From NCBI GenBank assembly GCA_033856275.1, contig JAWVFJ010000023.1:35137-99136 (forward strand): DNA of 64,000 nucleotides, in the 5' to 3' direction. The DNA comes from VRUE01 sp033856275 (GTDB lineage Bacteria > Actinomycetota > Thermoleophilia > Solirubrobacterales > 70-9). The notes below the pieces were generated by a model. The model worked only from the letters and a program-made list of their open reading frames with translations. It was not told the DNA's origin and searched no databases. Below, piece by piece: positions 50,836 through 59,085 of the stretch (the stretch's first letter is position 1; every line of letters starts with the position of its first letter). The position numbers and the translations under genes are program-made.

Positions 50836-51591
50836 TCAATCGATCATTCGCCGGTCAAGCTGGGTGAAGAGGCGGGGGTCGTTGGAGACGAGGCCGTCGA
50901 CGCCGGCGGCGACCAGGCGCTGCATGCGAGCTAGGTCGTCGACGGTCCAGGCGATCAGCTCGACTCCGGCGAGCTTGGTGATACGGGCGAGGCGGCGGCT
51001 TACCAGCGGGTGGTAGACCCACATCGACTCGACGCCAAACTTGGGCAACTTTTCGGCGGCGAGGCCGGGGAGACGCTGGCGCATCGCCATTAGTGCCGCC
51101 AGCATTGGGCCCTTGGCCCAGCGCTTCGAGGCCCAGTCCTTAGTTACCTTGGGATAGGTCCAACCGCGACGCAGCTCCGGCGCCAGCTCATGGATACGGC
51201 CCAGCGAGTAGAGCTCCATCGTCGAGACCATCGCCCGGCCGATCAGGTCGCGCTCGCGCAGCGCCGTGACGATCTCCTCCTCGCGTCCCGGCAGCTTGAT
51301 GTCGACGTCGATCTCGACTTCGTGCAGCGGCGACTCGAGGAAGGCGTCGAGCGCCTCAGTCAGCTTCAGCGGCGTGCGGCGTGCGGCGTCGGCCCAGTCG
51401 TGAGCCACAACGAGAGGCGCCCGCTCCTCCAGCGGCAGGTGAGCGTCGCGCAGCCAGAGCACGTCGAGCTCGATCGTGTCGACGCCGGCCTCGGCGGCGG
51501 CGTGGAAGCTCTCCACCGTGTTGCCGGGCGCAATCAGGTCAGCCCCCTTGTGGCCGACCAACCGCAGGCTGCGCTCGTTCGTGTTCCTCAT
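50836..51591 (-). CDS. Glycerophosphodiester phosphodiesterase
   Basis: A 251-residue GDPD TIM-barrel. It begins VGHKGADLIAPGNTVESF (His of the catalytic pair; the usual HRG is HKG), continues AGVDTIELDVLWLRDA (Glu and Asp metal ligands), VVAHDWADAARR (second His), IDVDIKLPGREEEI and ends with LIAWTVDDLARMQRLVAAGV and DGLVSNDPRLF. It hydrolyses glycerophosphodiesters to sn-glycerol 3-phosphate and alcohol. No signal peptide, so it is cytosolic. ATG 51591. It ends convergent with the DUF6159 gene (36-base gap). Confidence 0.9.
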   Translation of the reverse strand: MRNTNERSLRLVGHKGADLIAPGNTVESFHAAAEAGVDTIELDVLWLRDAHLPLEERAPLVVAHDWADAARRTPLKLTEALDAFLESPLHEVEIDVDIKLPGREEEIVTALRERDLIGRAMVSTMELYSLGRIHELAPELRRGWTYPKVTKDWASKRWAKGPMLAALMAMRQRLPGLAAEKLPKFGVESMWVYHPLVSRRLARITKLAGVELIAWTVDDLARMQRLVAAGVDGLVSNDPRLFTQLDRRMID

Positions 51592-51684
51592 CTCCCAAGC
51601 CCTCCGTCTTTCAGTTAGGCGGTCGGCAAGGGCAGGGATGGATGCACGGGCGTTCAGGACCAAGCGATGGGTTCGCGACACGAC

Positions 51685-51709
51685 CTCCGCGTAGCGGCGC
51701 TACGCGGAG
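51685..51709. terminator. Hairpin downstream of prs
   Basis: CTCCGCGTAGC (51685-51695) pairs perfectly with 51699-51709 around a GGC loop. It lies about 70 bases after the prs stop, in the gap 51592-51777 that holds no gene. No T-run follows, so it may mark the end of the glmU-prs transcript by a mixed mechanism. Confidence 0.55.
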
Positions 51710-51777
51710 CGTCGGGGAGCGGGCGTAGCGCGCCGGTCCTGGGCGTCCGTGCGCCATGCCTGCCCGCAGCCGCCCGC

Positions 51778-52815
51778 CTAGAAAAGTTGGTTCTCGCCAG
51801 CGAAGATCTCGGAGACCGAGTCGTCGGTGAAGATGCGGCGGATCGAGTCGGCAAAGGTTCCCGCTGTAGAGAGCACGGTGATGTTGTCGGGCGCGCCCGG
51901 GCGCAGCGGGATCGTGTCGCTGACGACGATCTGCTCGATCCCGGAATTCTCGTAAGCGAGTCGCTCGTAGGCAGGGCCGGAGAAGACGCCGTGAGTGGCG
52001 CAGGCGATCACCCGTGCGGCACCCTCGTCCAGCACGGTCTGGGCGGCGGCGCAGAGGGTGCCGGCGGTGTCGATCATGTCGTCGACCAGAACCGCGATCT
52101 TGCCTTTGACATCGCCGACCACGTAGCCGATCTCGGCCACCTGCTGGGCCGGGCGCTCCTTCTCCATCACCGCCCAGTGGGTGCCGATGCGGCGGGCGAA
52201 GTTGCGCGCGGTCTTCACCCGGCCGGCGTCGGGAGAGACGATCACCAGGTCCTCTGCACGGTGCTGATCGGCGAACCACTGGGTCAGCATCGGCATCGCC
52301 GTCATGTGGTCGACCGGAACGTGGAAGAAGCCCTGCACCTGCCCGGCGTGGAGGTCCATCGTCAGCACGCGGTCGACGCCGACGCCCTCCAGGCACTTGG
52401 CGACGATGCGGGCCGAGATCGGCTCACGCGGCGCGGACTTCTTGTCCTGGCGGGCGTAGCCGTACCAGGGCATGACGGCGATGATGCGGTGGGCGGAGGC
52501 GCCCTGGGCAGCGTCGATCATCGTCAGCAGCTCGATCAGGGAGTCATTCGGCGTCATCTCAGACTGCTCGTTGGCGCTGGTCGACTGGACGAGGAAGACG
52601 TCGGCGCCACGGATCGACTCCTCGTAGCGGCAGTAGACCTCGCCGTTGGCAAAGGTCTTCAGCGTCACCTGGCCGAGGTCGAGATCGAGCTTGCCGGCGA
52701 CCTTGGCCGCGAGCTCCATCGAGCTGCGGCCGCCGAAGACCATCAGCCGCTTCGAGTAATCGTGGGTGATGGCGCTGGCGGGCACCGTCTCGGGTCGCTC
52801 CTCGATCGTGCTCAC
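51778..52815 (-). CDS. prs: Ribose-phosphate pyrophosphokinase
   Basis: Makes PRPP from ribose 5-phosphate and ATP. The 345-residue protein has FGGRSSMELAAKVAGKL, the ATP loop YARQDKKSAPREPISARIVA, the catalytic/regulatory DLHAGQVQGFFHVPVDHM, VIVSPDAGRVKTARNFA and the PRPP motif VLVDDMIDTAGTL. GTG 52815 overlaps the glmU TGA by 4 bases, the conserved glmU-prs coupling that ties cell wall precursor and nucleotide synthesis. About 30 residues longer than the usual form at the two ends; nothing is missing. Confidence 0.97.
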   Translation of the reverse strand: MSTIEERPETVPASAITHDYSKRLMVFGGRSSMELAAKVAGKLDLDLGQVTLKTFANGEVYCRYEESIRGADVFLVQSTSANEQSEMTPNDSLIELLTMIDAAQGASAHRIIAVMPWYGYARQDKKSAPREPISARIVAKCLEGVGVDRVLTMDLHAGQVQGFFHVPVDHMTAMPMLTQWFADQHRAEDLVIVSPDAGRVKTARNFARRIGTHWAVMEKERPAQQVAEIGYVVGDVKGKIAVLVDDMIDTAGTLCAAAQTVLDEGAARVIACATHGVFSGPAYERLAYENSGIEQIVVSDTIPLRPGAPDNITVLSTAGTFADSIRRIFTDDSVSEIFAGENQLF

Positions 52816-54206
52816 GGGGTTTGCTCCTCCTGCATCTTGGCGGCCTTGCGGGCGGCGTAGCCCTCGATATTCCGTTGCTCGTTCTCGCTAACAGCGAGCG
52901 CACCCTCGGGCACGTCGCTCTTGATCACTGCCCCAGCGCCAGTGTAAGCACCGTCGCCGACTTCTACCGGCGCGATCAGCATCGTGTCAACGCCAAGGCG
53001 CGCGTTCTCGCCGATCACAGTCCGGTTCTTGCGGAAACCGTCGTAGTTGGCGGTGACCGTGCCGGCGCCCAGATTGCTGCCGGCGCCGACCTCGGCGTCG
53101 CCGACGTAGGCCAGGTGTGGAACCTTGGCGCCCTCGCCGATGTGGGAGTTCTTGATCTCGACGAAGGTGCCGGCCTTGGCGCCCTGCTCGAGCCGGGCGC
53201 CGGGGCGCAGGTAGGCGAAGGGGCCGACGTTGGCGTTGTCGGCAACCGCGCAGTCGACCAAATATGAGTGCGGTACCGAGACGTTGGCGCCAAGCTCGGT
53301 ATCGATCAGAGTGCTGAGCGGGCCAACCGTGGTGCTGGCGCCGACCTTAGTCACCCCGCGGAGGCTGACGCCGGGCTCAATTCGCGCGTCGGGCTCGATC
53401 TCGACATCGACGTCGACCCAGGTCGAGCCGGGATCGACGACGGTGACGCCGGCAAGCATGTGGGTTTCGAGGATGCGTTGGCGGGCGATGACCTCGACCG
53501 CGGCAAGATCGGCGCGGTTGTTGACGCCCATCGTTACCCCGAGATCCTCGGAGAGGTGGGCGGCAACCGTGTGACCAGCCCCGCGCAGGGCCGGGACGAC
53601 GTCGGGCAGGTAGTACTCGCCCTGGGCGTTGTCGTTTGAGAGCTTGGAGAGGGCCTCGGCGAGCGGGCCGGCCTGGAAGGCGTAGGTACCGGCGTTGATC
53701 TCGCGGATCTCGAGCTGGGCGGCGTCGGCGTCTCCGGCCGCCTTGGTCTCGACGATGCGCTCGACCTCGCCAGAGGCGTCGCGTATGACGCGGCCATATG
53801 AGCCAGGATCGTCGAGCTCGATCGTCAGCAACGTCGCCGCTGCCTCGCCCGTCAGGTGGGCGTCGACAAGGCCGCTGATGTTCTCGGCGGTGATCAGTGG
53901 GTGGTCGCCGGAGAGAACCAGCACCGTCTCGGCCTCCTCGATCAGCGGCAGTGCCGATCGCACGGCGCCACCGGTGCCGTCCGGCTGCGGCTGAGTGACG
54001 ATCTGCACCTTGTCGGGCAGTCCCTGGACGATGTCCTGGTTGGGGGAGACGATCACGGCCACGCGCCCAGCCCCAGCCTCGCGCGCGGCGACGATCGGCC
54101 AGGCGACCATCGCCCGTCCGCAGACAGGATGCAGCATCTTCGGCAGGCTGGAACGCATGCGCGTTCCCTCGCCCGCAGCCATGACGAGCACCAAGGGAGA
54201 CTCCAC
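52812..54206 (-). CDS. glmU: Bifunctional UDP-GlcNAc pyrophosphorylase/GlcN-1-P acetyltransferase
   Basis: A 464-residue enzyme for the last two steps of UDP-GlcNAc synthesis. The N-terminal uridyltransferase has LVLVMAAGEGTRMRSSLPKM, QPQPDGTGGAVRSALP and VLSGDHPLI; the C-terminal left-handed beta-helix acetyltransferase has VGPFAYLRPGARLEQGAKAG, EIKNSHIGEGAKVPHLAYVG and GAGTVTANYDGFRKNRT. GTG 54206 is chosen because codons upstream belong to repeat A2. It overlaps prs by 4 bases. The upstream element A2 would be transcribed as its leader if the promoter lies beyond it. Confidence 0.97.
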   Translation of the reverse strand: MESPLVLVMAAGEGTRMRSSLPKMLHPVCGRAMVAWPIVAAREAGAGRVAVIVSPNQDIVQGLPDKVQIVTQPQPDGTGGAVRSALPLIEEAETVLVLSGDHPLITAENISGLVDAHLTGEAAATLLTIELDDPGSYGRVIRDASGEVERIVETKAAGDADAAQLEIREINAGTYAFQAGPLAEALSKLSNDNAQGEYYLPDVVPALRGAGHTVAAHLSEDLGVTMGVNNRADLAAVEVIARQRILETHMLAGVTVVDPGSTWVDVDVEIEPDARIEPGVSLRGVTKVGASTTVGPLSTLIDTELGANVSVPHSYLVDCAVADNANVGPFAYLRPGARLEQGAKAGTFVEIKNSHIGEGAKVPHLAYVGDAEVGAGSNLGAGTVTANYDGFRKNRTVIGENARLGVDTMLIAPVEVGDGAYTGAGAVIKSDVPEGALAVSENEQRNIEGYAARKAAKMQEEQTP

Positions 54207-54226
54207 CGGGGGATCGTAATGGGATG

Positions 54227-54346
54227 GGGAAAGGGATGGGGCACCCTTCCGCTTGCTGGGTTTTCGCCACCAGCGGAGGGGTCTCTCGTTGACTCGCGGG
54301 GCGAAAACAGGACGCCGCGCGCTGCAGGGTGCCCCATCCCTTTCCC
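54227..54346. repeat. Compound inverted repeat A2 upstream of glmU
   Basis: A 21-base arm (54227-54247, GGGAAAGGGATGGGG...) is the exact reverse complement of 54326-54346. Inside, GTTTTCGCC (54260-54268) pairs with 54300-54308. As in A1, TCCGCTT follows the left arm, a TTTTCG/CGAAAA pair lies inside and GGACGC comes before the right arm, although the outer stem sequence is unrelated. The left end lies 20 bases from the glmU start. Confidence 0.75.
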
Positions 54347-54399
54347 GGTTCAAACGCCGACTGCGGCAGAGAATCTAGGTTTTAGCTTTAGGCGAGATT

Positions 54400-54496
54400 C
54401 CCGCGCCTGAGGCAAGCAGACCAAGGACGCAGGGAGCGTGGCGTGCTCTGCAGGTAAGCGACCGAGGACGCCGGTATGCGCCGCCTCAGGCGCGGG
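54400..54496. repeat. Compound inverted repeat B1 at the DUF308 gene end
   Basis: CCCGCGCCTGAGGC (54400-54413) is the exact reverse complement of 54483-54496; the right arm includes the last codons and stop of the DUF308 gene. The interior has CAAGGACGCAGGGAG, GTGCTCTGC and CGACCGAGGACGC in this order, as in B2 at 59845-60009. Bases 54347-54399 show nothing else. Confidence 0.75.
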
Positions 54497-55067
54497 AGAG
54501 GTCTCGGCCGACTAGAGCTACTGAGGTCAGGGTCCAGCCGGCGAAGATCAGGTCGATGCCGACCAGGAGGCCGATCGCCCAGTCGGCGGAGCTGGGGAAC
54601 TTGGCGAGGACGAGGATGCCGACCAGGAGGCCGGCGACGCCACTGAGGCCGACCAGGCCAGCGCCTTCCTGGCCGCGGGCGGCGAAGGCGACGGCGATTC
54701 GGGTCAGGCCCATGAAGAGGAAGTAGATGCCGAGCACCAGGGTCAGGGTGAGGGTGCCGTTGTGCGGTTCGACGATCAGCCAGAGGCCGACGATCACCGT
54801 CAACAGCGCCCAGAGCAGGCGCAGGACCACGCTGCCGATCGAGTGGGCCATGAACGCCCCGGCGATCAGGAACCCGCCGGCGATGACCAGGACCCAGCCG
54901 ATGAAGATCGCCGTCCCTACCGAGGCGACCGCCGGCACAACGATCGCCACGCAGCCGATGAAGATCGCCAGGATCCCGACCGCCATCAAGGCCTTCCAGC
55001 CGCGCCGCAAACCCTCGCGAATCTCCGGGTCCATGGCCGGGACACCCATCTCCATAGGGCTGACCAT
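54486..55067 (-). CDS. DUF308 (HdeD-like) membrane protein
   Basis: A 193-residue protein with six transmembrane helices in three pairs (LMAVGILAIFIGCVAIVVPA, IFIGWVLVIAGGFLIAGAFM, LLWALLTVIVGLWLIVEP, VLGIYFLFMGLTRIAVAF, GLSGVAGLLVGILVLAKF, LLVGIDLIFAGWTLTSVALV). This is the HdeD family of unknown mechanism, linked in enteric bacteria to acid resistance. Several Met codons lie near the N terminus (55067, 55055, 55034), so the start is uncertain. It lies between B1 and tRNA-Gln. Confidence 0.85.
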   Translation of the reverse strand: MVSPMEMGVPAMDPEIREGLRRGWKALMAVGILAIFIGCVAIVVPAVASVGTAIFIGWVLVIAGGFLIAGAFMAHSIGSVVLRLLWALLTVIVGLWLIVEPHNGTLTLTLVLGIYFLFMGLTRIAVAFAARGQEGAGLVGLSGVAGLLVGILVLAKFPSSADWAIGLLVGIDLIFAGWTLTSVALVGRDLSRA

Positions 55068-55121
55068 AGGCCGCTATGCGGACGCGATCAAGCCCCGCTG
55101 GCCGCTACGCTCGGAGCTCGT

Positions 55122-55193
55122 TCCGGGATGGTGTAGTTGGTAGCACGCCAGGTTTTGGTCCTGGAAGCGGGGGTTCAAGTCCTCCTCCCGGAA
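55122..55193 (+). tRNA. tRNA-Gln (TTG)
   Basis: 72 bases. 5' TCCGGGA pairs with TCCCGGA; D arm GTAGTTGGTAGCAC; anticodon stem CCAGG/CCTGG with loop TTTTGGT, giving TTG; T loop TTCAAGT; discriminator A and no encoded CCA. No repeat or insertion adjoins it. Confidence 0.95.
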
Positions 55194-55201
55194 CTGAGGC
55201 G

Positions 55202-56437
55202 CTATTCCTCGCCGCCGCGCGGCACCTTGCCGGCTTCGGCCCCCGGCTCCATTGCCGGGCCACGGGGGGAAGCGATGCCGAGGACTCGCATGGTTTTGAG
55301 GCCGAGGCCGAGCTTCTCGCGGCCCTCGGTGGCGGAGACGTCGTGGCCACAGAGCTCTTTGACCCGCTCGAGGCGGTAGCGGATCGTGTGGCGGTGGGTG
55401 AAGAGCTGTTTGGCGGTTGCGGCGACGTTGCCGTCGTTGTCGAGGTAGGCCTCGACCGTCGTCACCAGCTCGGTCTCGTACTGCTCGTCGTAGGCGGCAA
55501 GCGGTGCGATCGTCTCCGCGTAGAAGCGCTCCAGCTCACGCGGGTCCTCGCTCATCGCCGGCAACAGCAGGCGATAGGAACCGGTGTCCTCGAAGGCGAG
55601 CAGCGAACGGCCCTCGGCCTCGCCGACATTGACCGCAAGGCGGGCCTCGTTGCCAGCCCGATAGAGGTCGACCGGATCGGCGGCGTGGCGGCTGCGTCCG
55701 ATCGTCATGTGAAAGCCAGAGAGACTGTCCTCGAGCTCCCGCGCCAGGCCGGTGGCGGCGCGCTCGATGCGAGTGTCGTCCTCGGCCGGGACGATCACGG
55801 CGATCTCAGCCGCCTCCTCTCCATCGGAGCTGGCCAGCGATCCTGGCGCGAGCGAGCGCAGAGCGCGCTGCGACAAGGTCAGCACGCGGGCGCGCCACTC
55901 GCCGGTCTGAGCCGCACGCGGCGCCGCGTGCAGGATCAGCACCCCAGCCCCCTGCTCCAGGTTGGCGCCGAGCTCGGCGGCGCTGGCGAGGATGTCGCCG
56001 CGATCGGTCACCTCACGGGCGAGCACAGCAGCGACAAATGCACCCGCAACCTCCTCGCTCTCCCACTCCGGCGAGCGCGAGCGCTCCAGCTCCAGAGCTA
56101 GCAGCGTCGTCACCATGCGGGCAATTGCCGGGTCGGGAGGGGTCGAGCCGCGATAGCGCAGCTCCCCGACGGCGCTGTCGGCCACCCGCAGCTCCACGCG
56201 CGTCACCTGCTCACCGCCGGCAAGCAGCTTCTTCTCCTGGTCGGGCGAGGCGCCAGCTACCGCCAGCACGGCACTAGAGCGATCGATCAGGGCGACGCTG
56301 GCGTCGAGGACTTTGGCCGCGGCGCGGGCGACGGCGGGCAGACCGGCACCCGATTCGACCGCCTCGGCGAGCGCGTCGAGGGTGCCTTCCCCCGCCGTGT
56401 TTGCAGGCGCTTTTCTCCCTTTCGAGGCAGCTGGCAT
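55202..56437 (-). CDS. PucR/CdaR-type transcriptional regulator
   Basis: A 411-residue regulator. The N-terminal half has a GAF-like sensor (LPAVARAAAKVLDASVALID, RVELRVADSAVGELRYRG), followed by a GGDEF-like domain (GAGVLILHAAPR, FHMTIGRSRHAADPVDLYRA) and the C-terminal PucR helix-turn-helix (VEAYLDNDGNVAATAKQLF, THRHTIRYRLERVKELCG). The effector and target are unknown. ATG 56437. It lies beside tRNA-Gln in convergent orientation, with no metabolic partner adjacent. The C-terminal extension of about 30 residues is Pro/Gly-rich. Confidence 0.85.
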   Translation of the reverse strand: MPAASKGRKAPANTAGEGTLDALAEAVESGAGLPAVARAAAKVLDASVALIDRSSAVLAVAGASPDQEKKLLAGGEQVTRVELRVADSAVGELRYRGSTPPDPAIARMVTTLLALELERSRSPEWESEEVAGAFVAAVLAREVTDRGDILASAAELGANLEQGAGVLILHAAPRAAQTGEWRARVLTLSQRALRSLAPGSLASSDGEEAAEIAVIVPAEDDTRIERAATGLARELEDSLSGFHMTIGRSRHAADPVDLYRAGNEARLAVNVGEAEGRSLLAFEDTGSYRLLLPAMSEDPRELERFYAETIAPLAAYDEQYETELVTTVEAYLDNDGNVAATAKQLFTHRHTIRYRLERVKELCGHDVSATEGREKLGLGLKTMRVLGIASPRGPAMEPGAEAGKVPRGGEE

Positions 56438-56502
56438 CGGTCAATTATCACCAGAGATCTGGCGATCGGCGCTGGAGTAATTCTGTTTAGTAAGAACTTC
56501 AG

Positions 56503-56769
56503 CTAGTTGCCGTGCAGCAAATTGACGATGTCGTTGTAGTAGTAGACGATCGCCAGTCCGATGACGACGCCGACGAGCACGAGGGCGGCGAGGACGAAGA
56601 CCGAGAGGACTCCGGCCGCCGCCTTCTCCCAGATTCGCCCGTAAGAGCTGAGTGCCGGCACCAGGATCAGCCCGACGAAGGCAGCCAGGGTTATCAGCCC
56701 GGCGGCCCCGAACAGCAGGTACTCATTTTCGATCTTCTGCAGCGCCAGCGGCAAGGACACCGCGCCCAT
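56503..56769 (-). CDS. Small two-helix membrane protein
   Basis: An 88-residue protein with two transmembrane helices (YLLFGAAGLITLAAFVGLIL, VLSVFVLAALVLVGVVIGLA) and a short cytosolic loop (SSYGRIWEKAAAG). ATG 56769 lies inside the 3' end of the DedA-PAP2 gene, an overlap of 47 bases, so the two are likely to be co-translated. The family is not recognised. It may be an accessory subunit of the phosphatase. Confidence 0.65.
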   Translation of the reverse strand: MGAVSLPLALQKIENEYLLFGAAGLITLAAFVGLILVPALSSYGRIWEKAAAGVLSVFVLAALVLVGVVIGLAIVYYYNDIVNLLHGN

Positions 56770-58243
56770 TCTGCCGCACCGTGGTGATGACCAGCGCGAC
56801 GGCCGCGCAAAGCGAGAAGGATGCAACGCCCAGAGCCCAACCGGCGCTGACGTCGCTGAGGTAATGGACTCCCAGGTAAACGCGGGAAAGGCCGACGAGT
56901 GCGGTCAGCACGATGCCCGCCGCGATGACGACGGCGCCGCGCGCCATGCCTGGCCGTAGGCGCGCCACGATCGTCACCGCCAGCCAAACGTAGAAAGTCG
57001 AGTAGGCGGCGTGGATGCTGGGGAACGACGATCCCGTGACATCGATCAGGCCGCCCGCGGGTCGCGGCCGGTCGATCGCGTCCTTGATCTCGTGGGCGCC
57101 GGCGACGATCAGCACGACGCCGCCGACCAGCACCCCGAACTCGGCCCAGCGCCGGCGGGCCACGAGCAGCGCCGCGGCGAAGAACGCCAGCAGGCCAGTC
57201 ACCGCCGAGGAGCCGAGATGGGTGAAGGCCTTGGCGAAATCGGTCAGCCAGCCTGCCTGCAGCCGTTCGGCGACTTCGATCGCCGTCGTGTCCCCGGGCG
57301 TCGGCCCCGGATCGCCGTTGACGATCACGGTGTAGGAGACGAGGGCGAAGCTGGCAACGGCGAAGATCGCCATCAGTGAGGTGAACTCAAGGCCGAACGT
57401 GCCGCCCGGCGTGACCCGCTCCCAAAGGAACTGCAGTTGGGGTTGAAAGCGGCGGGTGAGGACGACGAGCCAGCGGGTCGCCAAGTGTCGCTCCATCCAG
57501 GCGACCGCCGCGCGCCGGTTCCCCTCGACGCGGAAGTAGCGAACCGTGGCGACGATCACGACCACCACGACGATCGTCGTCGCCAGGACGAAGGCGCCGC
57601 GGCCGGCGTACTTGGCGGCGCGCTCGATGCTGCGCGAGAAGAAGTAGCCGACCAGGATGTGGGCGCTGGCCCAGAGCCCGGTACCAAGGATGCTGTAGGG
57701 GACGAAGGCGCGGTAGCGCATGCCGGAACTGCCGGCGATAAAGGGTGCGAAGGCGCGCACGAGGCTGATGAAGCGGCCGATGAAGATCGTCTTGCCACCG
57801 TGGCGAGAGAAGTAGTCCTCGACCTTTTCGAAGCGGGCGTGGCCGATGCCGACGCGCGGCCCGTGCTTGATCACGAACTCGCGACCGAGCCGGCGGCCGA
57901 TGAAGAAGCTGGTCGTGTCGCCGGCCCAGGCCGAGAACCAGGCGATCGCGATCAGCAGATAGATGTCGATCGCGCCCTGGCCAGCGACCGCGCCGCCGAG
58001 CAGCATCACGGTCTCGCCCGGGACGACGAGGCCGACGAAGGCGCCGGTCTCGGCGAAGGCAAAGACGCCGACGAGCAGGTAGGTCCAGGCGCCAAGCGTG
58101 TTCGAAACGTCTTCGAGCAAGCCCTGCAGATCGAGATGGCCGAGTTGGCGGCTGAGCAGGTAGTAACCGGCCGCCACCGCGACGACGACGATCGCGATCA
58201 GCAGGCGTTTGCGGTTGCCGCCGCTCTCTCCAGGCAGCTTCAT
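56723..58243 (-). CDS. DedA-PAP2 fusion membrane phosphatase
   Basis: A 506-residue protein joining two membrane families. Residues 1-210 are a DedA/SNARE-assoc domain (GAFVGLVVPGETVMLLGGAV, FFIGRRLGREFVIKHGPRVG, FIGRFISLVRAFAPFIAG), thought to flip lipids or undecaprenyl phosphate. Residues 280-495 are a type 2 PAP domain with KDAIDRPRP (motif 1), SSFPSIHAAYS (motif 2, PSIH for PSGH) and SRVYLGVHYLSDV (motif 3), the active site for lipid pyrophosphates. A role in recycling of undecaprenyl pyrophosphate is a reasonable inference. Its start overlaps the ispE stop by 4 bases, coupling it to isoprenoid synthesis. Confidence 0.9.
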   Translation of the reverse strand: MKLPGESGGNRKRLLIAIVVVAVAAGYYLLSRQLGHLDLQGLLEDVSNTLGAWTYLLVGVFAFAETGAFVGLVVPGETVMLLGGAVAGQGAIDIYLLIAIAWFSAWAGDTTSFFIGRRLGREFVIKHGPRVGIGHARFEKVEDYFSRHGGKTIFIGRFISLVRAFAPFIAGSSGMRYRAFVPYSILGTGLWASAHILVGYFFSRSIERAAKYAGRGAFVLATTIVVVVVIVATVRYFRVEGNRRAAVAWMERHLATRWLVVLTRRFQPQLQFLWERVTPGGTFGLEFTSLMAIFAVASFALVSYTVIVNGDPGPTPGDTTAIEVAERLQAGWLTDFAKAFTHLGSSAVTGLLAFFAAALLVARRRWAEFGVLVGGVVLIVAGAHEIKDAIDRPRPAGGLIDVTGSSFPSIHAAYSTFYVWLAVTIVARLRPGMARGAVVIAAGIVLTALVGLSRVYLGVHYLSDVSAGWALGVASFSLCAAVALVITTVRQNGRGVLAAGAAEDRK

Positions 58244-59070
58244 GAAGTTGATCCCGCCTCACAGACGATCGCGTCGTCGCGATCGAGCGACGCCGCCGCC
58301 TCGCGTGCCGCTTTGAGGCTGTCGAACAAGCCGAAGGCGGTTGGCCCGGAGCCGGTCAGCAAAGCGTGTGGCGCACCAGCGGCCCGCAGGGCGTCAAGTG
58401 CCTCGCCGACGTCGGGCCGCAGCGAGCGCGCAGCCGGCTCGAGGTCGTTGACGAGCAGCTCTGGATAGGCGAGCGGCGAGCTGCCGGCGGCGGCGGTCGT
58501 GCGCAGTCGCGTGGAGAGTTCGTCGAGCTCGACCGCGGTGCGCCCAAGGCCGAGTCGATCGGCCTCGGCAAAGACGGCGCCGGTGCTGAGGCCCCCGCCG
58601 CCGGGCAGCAGGATCACCGCGTGCATCGCCGGCTTGGGCAACCGCTCGATCTTCTCCCCCGCCCCGGTGACGAGCGCCAGAGCCGGAACCAACTGCGAGG
58701 GCACGTCGGCGCCAAGGGCGATCGCGATCTGTTCCAGGCCAGCCACCTCGTCGGCCGCCAGCCGCAGCACCGCGGCCGCATCGGCACTGCCGCCACCCAA
58801 GCCGGCGGCGATCGGGATGCGCTTCTCGATCTCGATCCGCAAAGGAGGGCTCGACCAACCTCGCTCGCGCAGGGCCGCAAGCGCTCGCGAAGCGAGGTTC
58901 TCACCAGCCACCCCAGGGCAGATCAACTCATCCCGTCCCGCCTCCAGAACCTCGATCCGATCGGCCAGCGTCAGCGGCTCGAACAGGGAGCAGAGATCGT
59001 GCATTCCGTCATCGCGCCGCGACCCGAGATAGAGGCAGAGGTTGAGCTTGGCGGGGGCGTGGATCTGCAT
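58240..59070 (-). CDS. ispE: 4-diphosphocytidyl-2-C-methyl-D-erythritol kinase
   Basis: GHMP kinase of the MEP isoprenoid pathway, 276 residues. It starts HAPAKLNLCLYLGSRRDDGM, has the ATP loop PIAAGLGGGSADAAAVLRL and the C-terminal LLTGSGPTAFGLFDSLKAA. Lys in PAKLN and Asp in GGSADAA are in place. ATG 59070 lies 15 bases after the rsmA stop. The order rsmA-ispE is conserved in Actinobacteria. It overlaps the DedA-PAP2 gene, so isoprenoid synthesis and lipid phosphate handling share one transcript. Confidence 0.96.
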   Translation of the reverse strand: MQIHAPAKLNLCLYLGSRRDDGMHDLCSLFEPLTLADRIEVLEAGRDELICPGVAGENLASRALAALRERGWSSPPLRIEIEKRIPIAAGLGGGSADAAAVLRLAADEVAGLEQIAIALGADVPSQLVPALALVTGAGEKIERLPKPAMHAVILLPGGGGLSTGAVFAEADRLGLGRTAVELDELSTRLRTTAAAGSSPLAYPELLVNDLEPAARSLRPDVGEALDALRAAGAPHALLTGSGPTAFGLFDSLKAAREAAASLDRDDAIVCEAGSTS

Positions 59071-59085
59071 CGTCGGGTTCGCTAC

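Noticed and set aside
54053..54410. ORFs across repeats A2 and B1
   Set aside because: They follow from the GC-rich palindromes; nothing in them resembles a protein and they lack ribosome sites.
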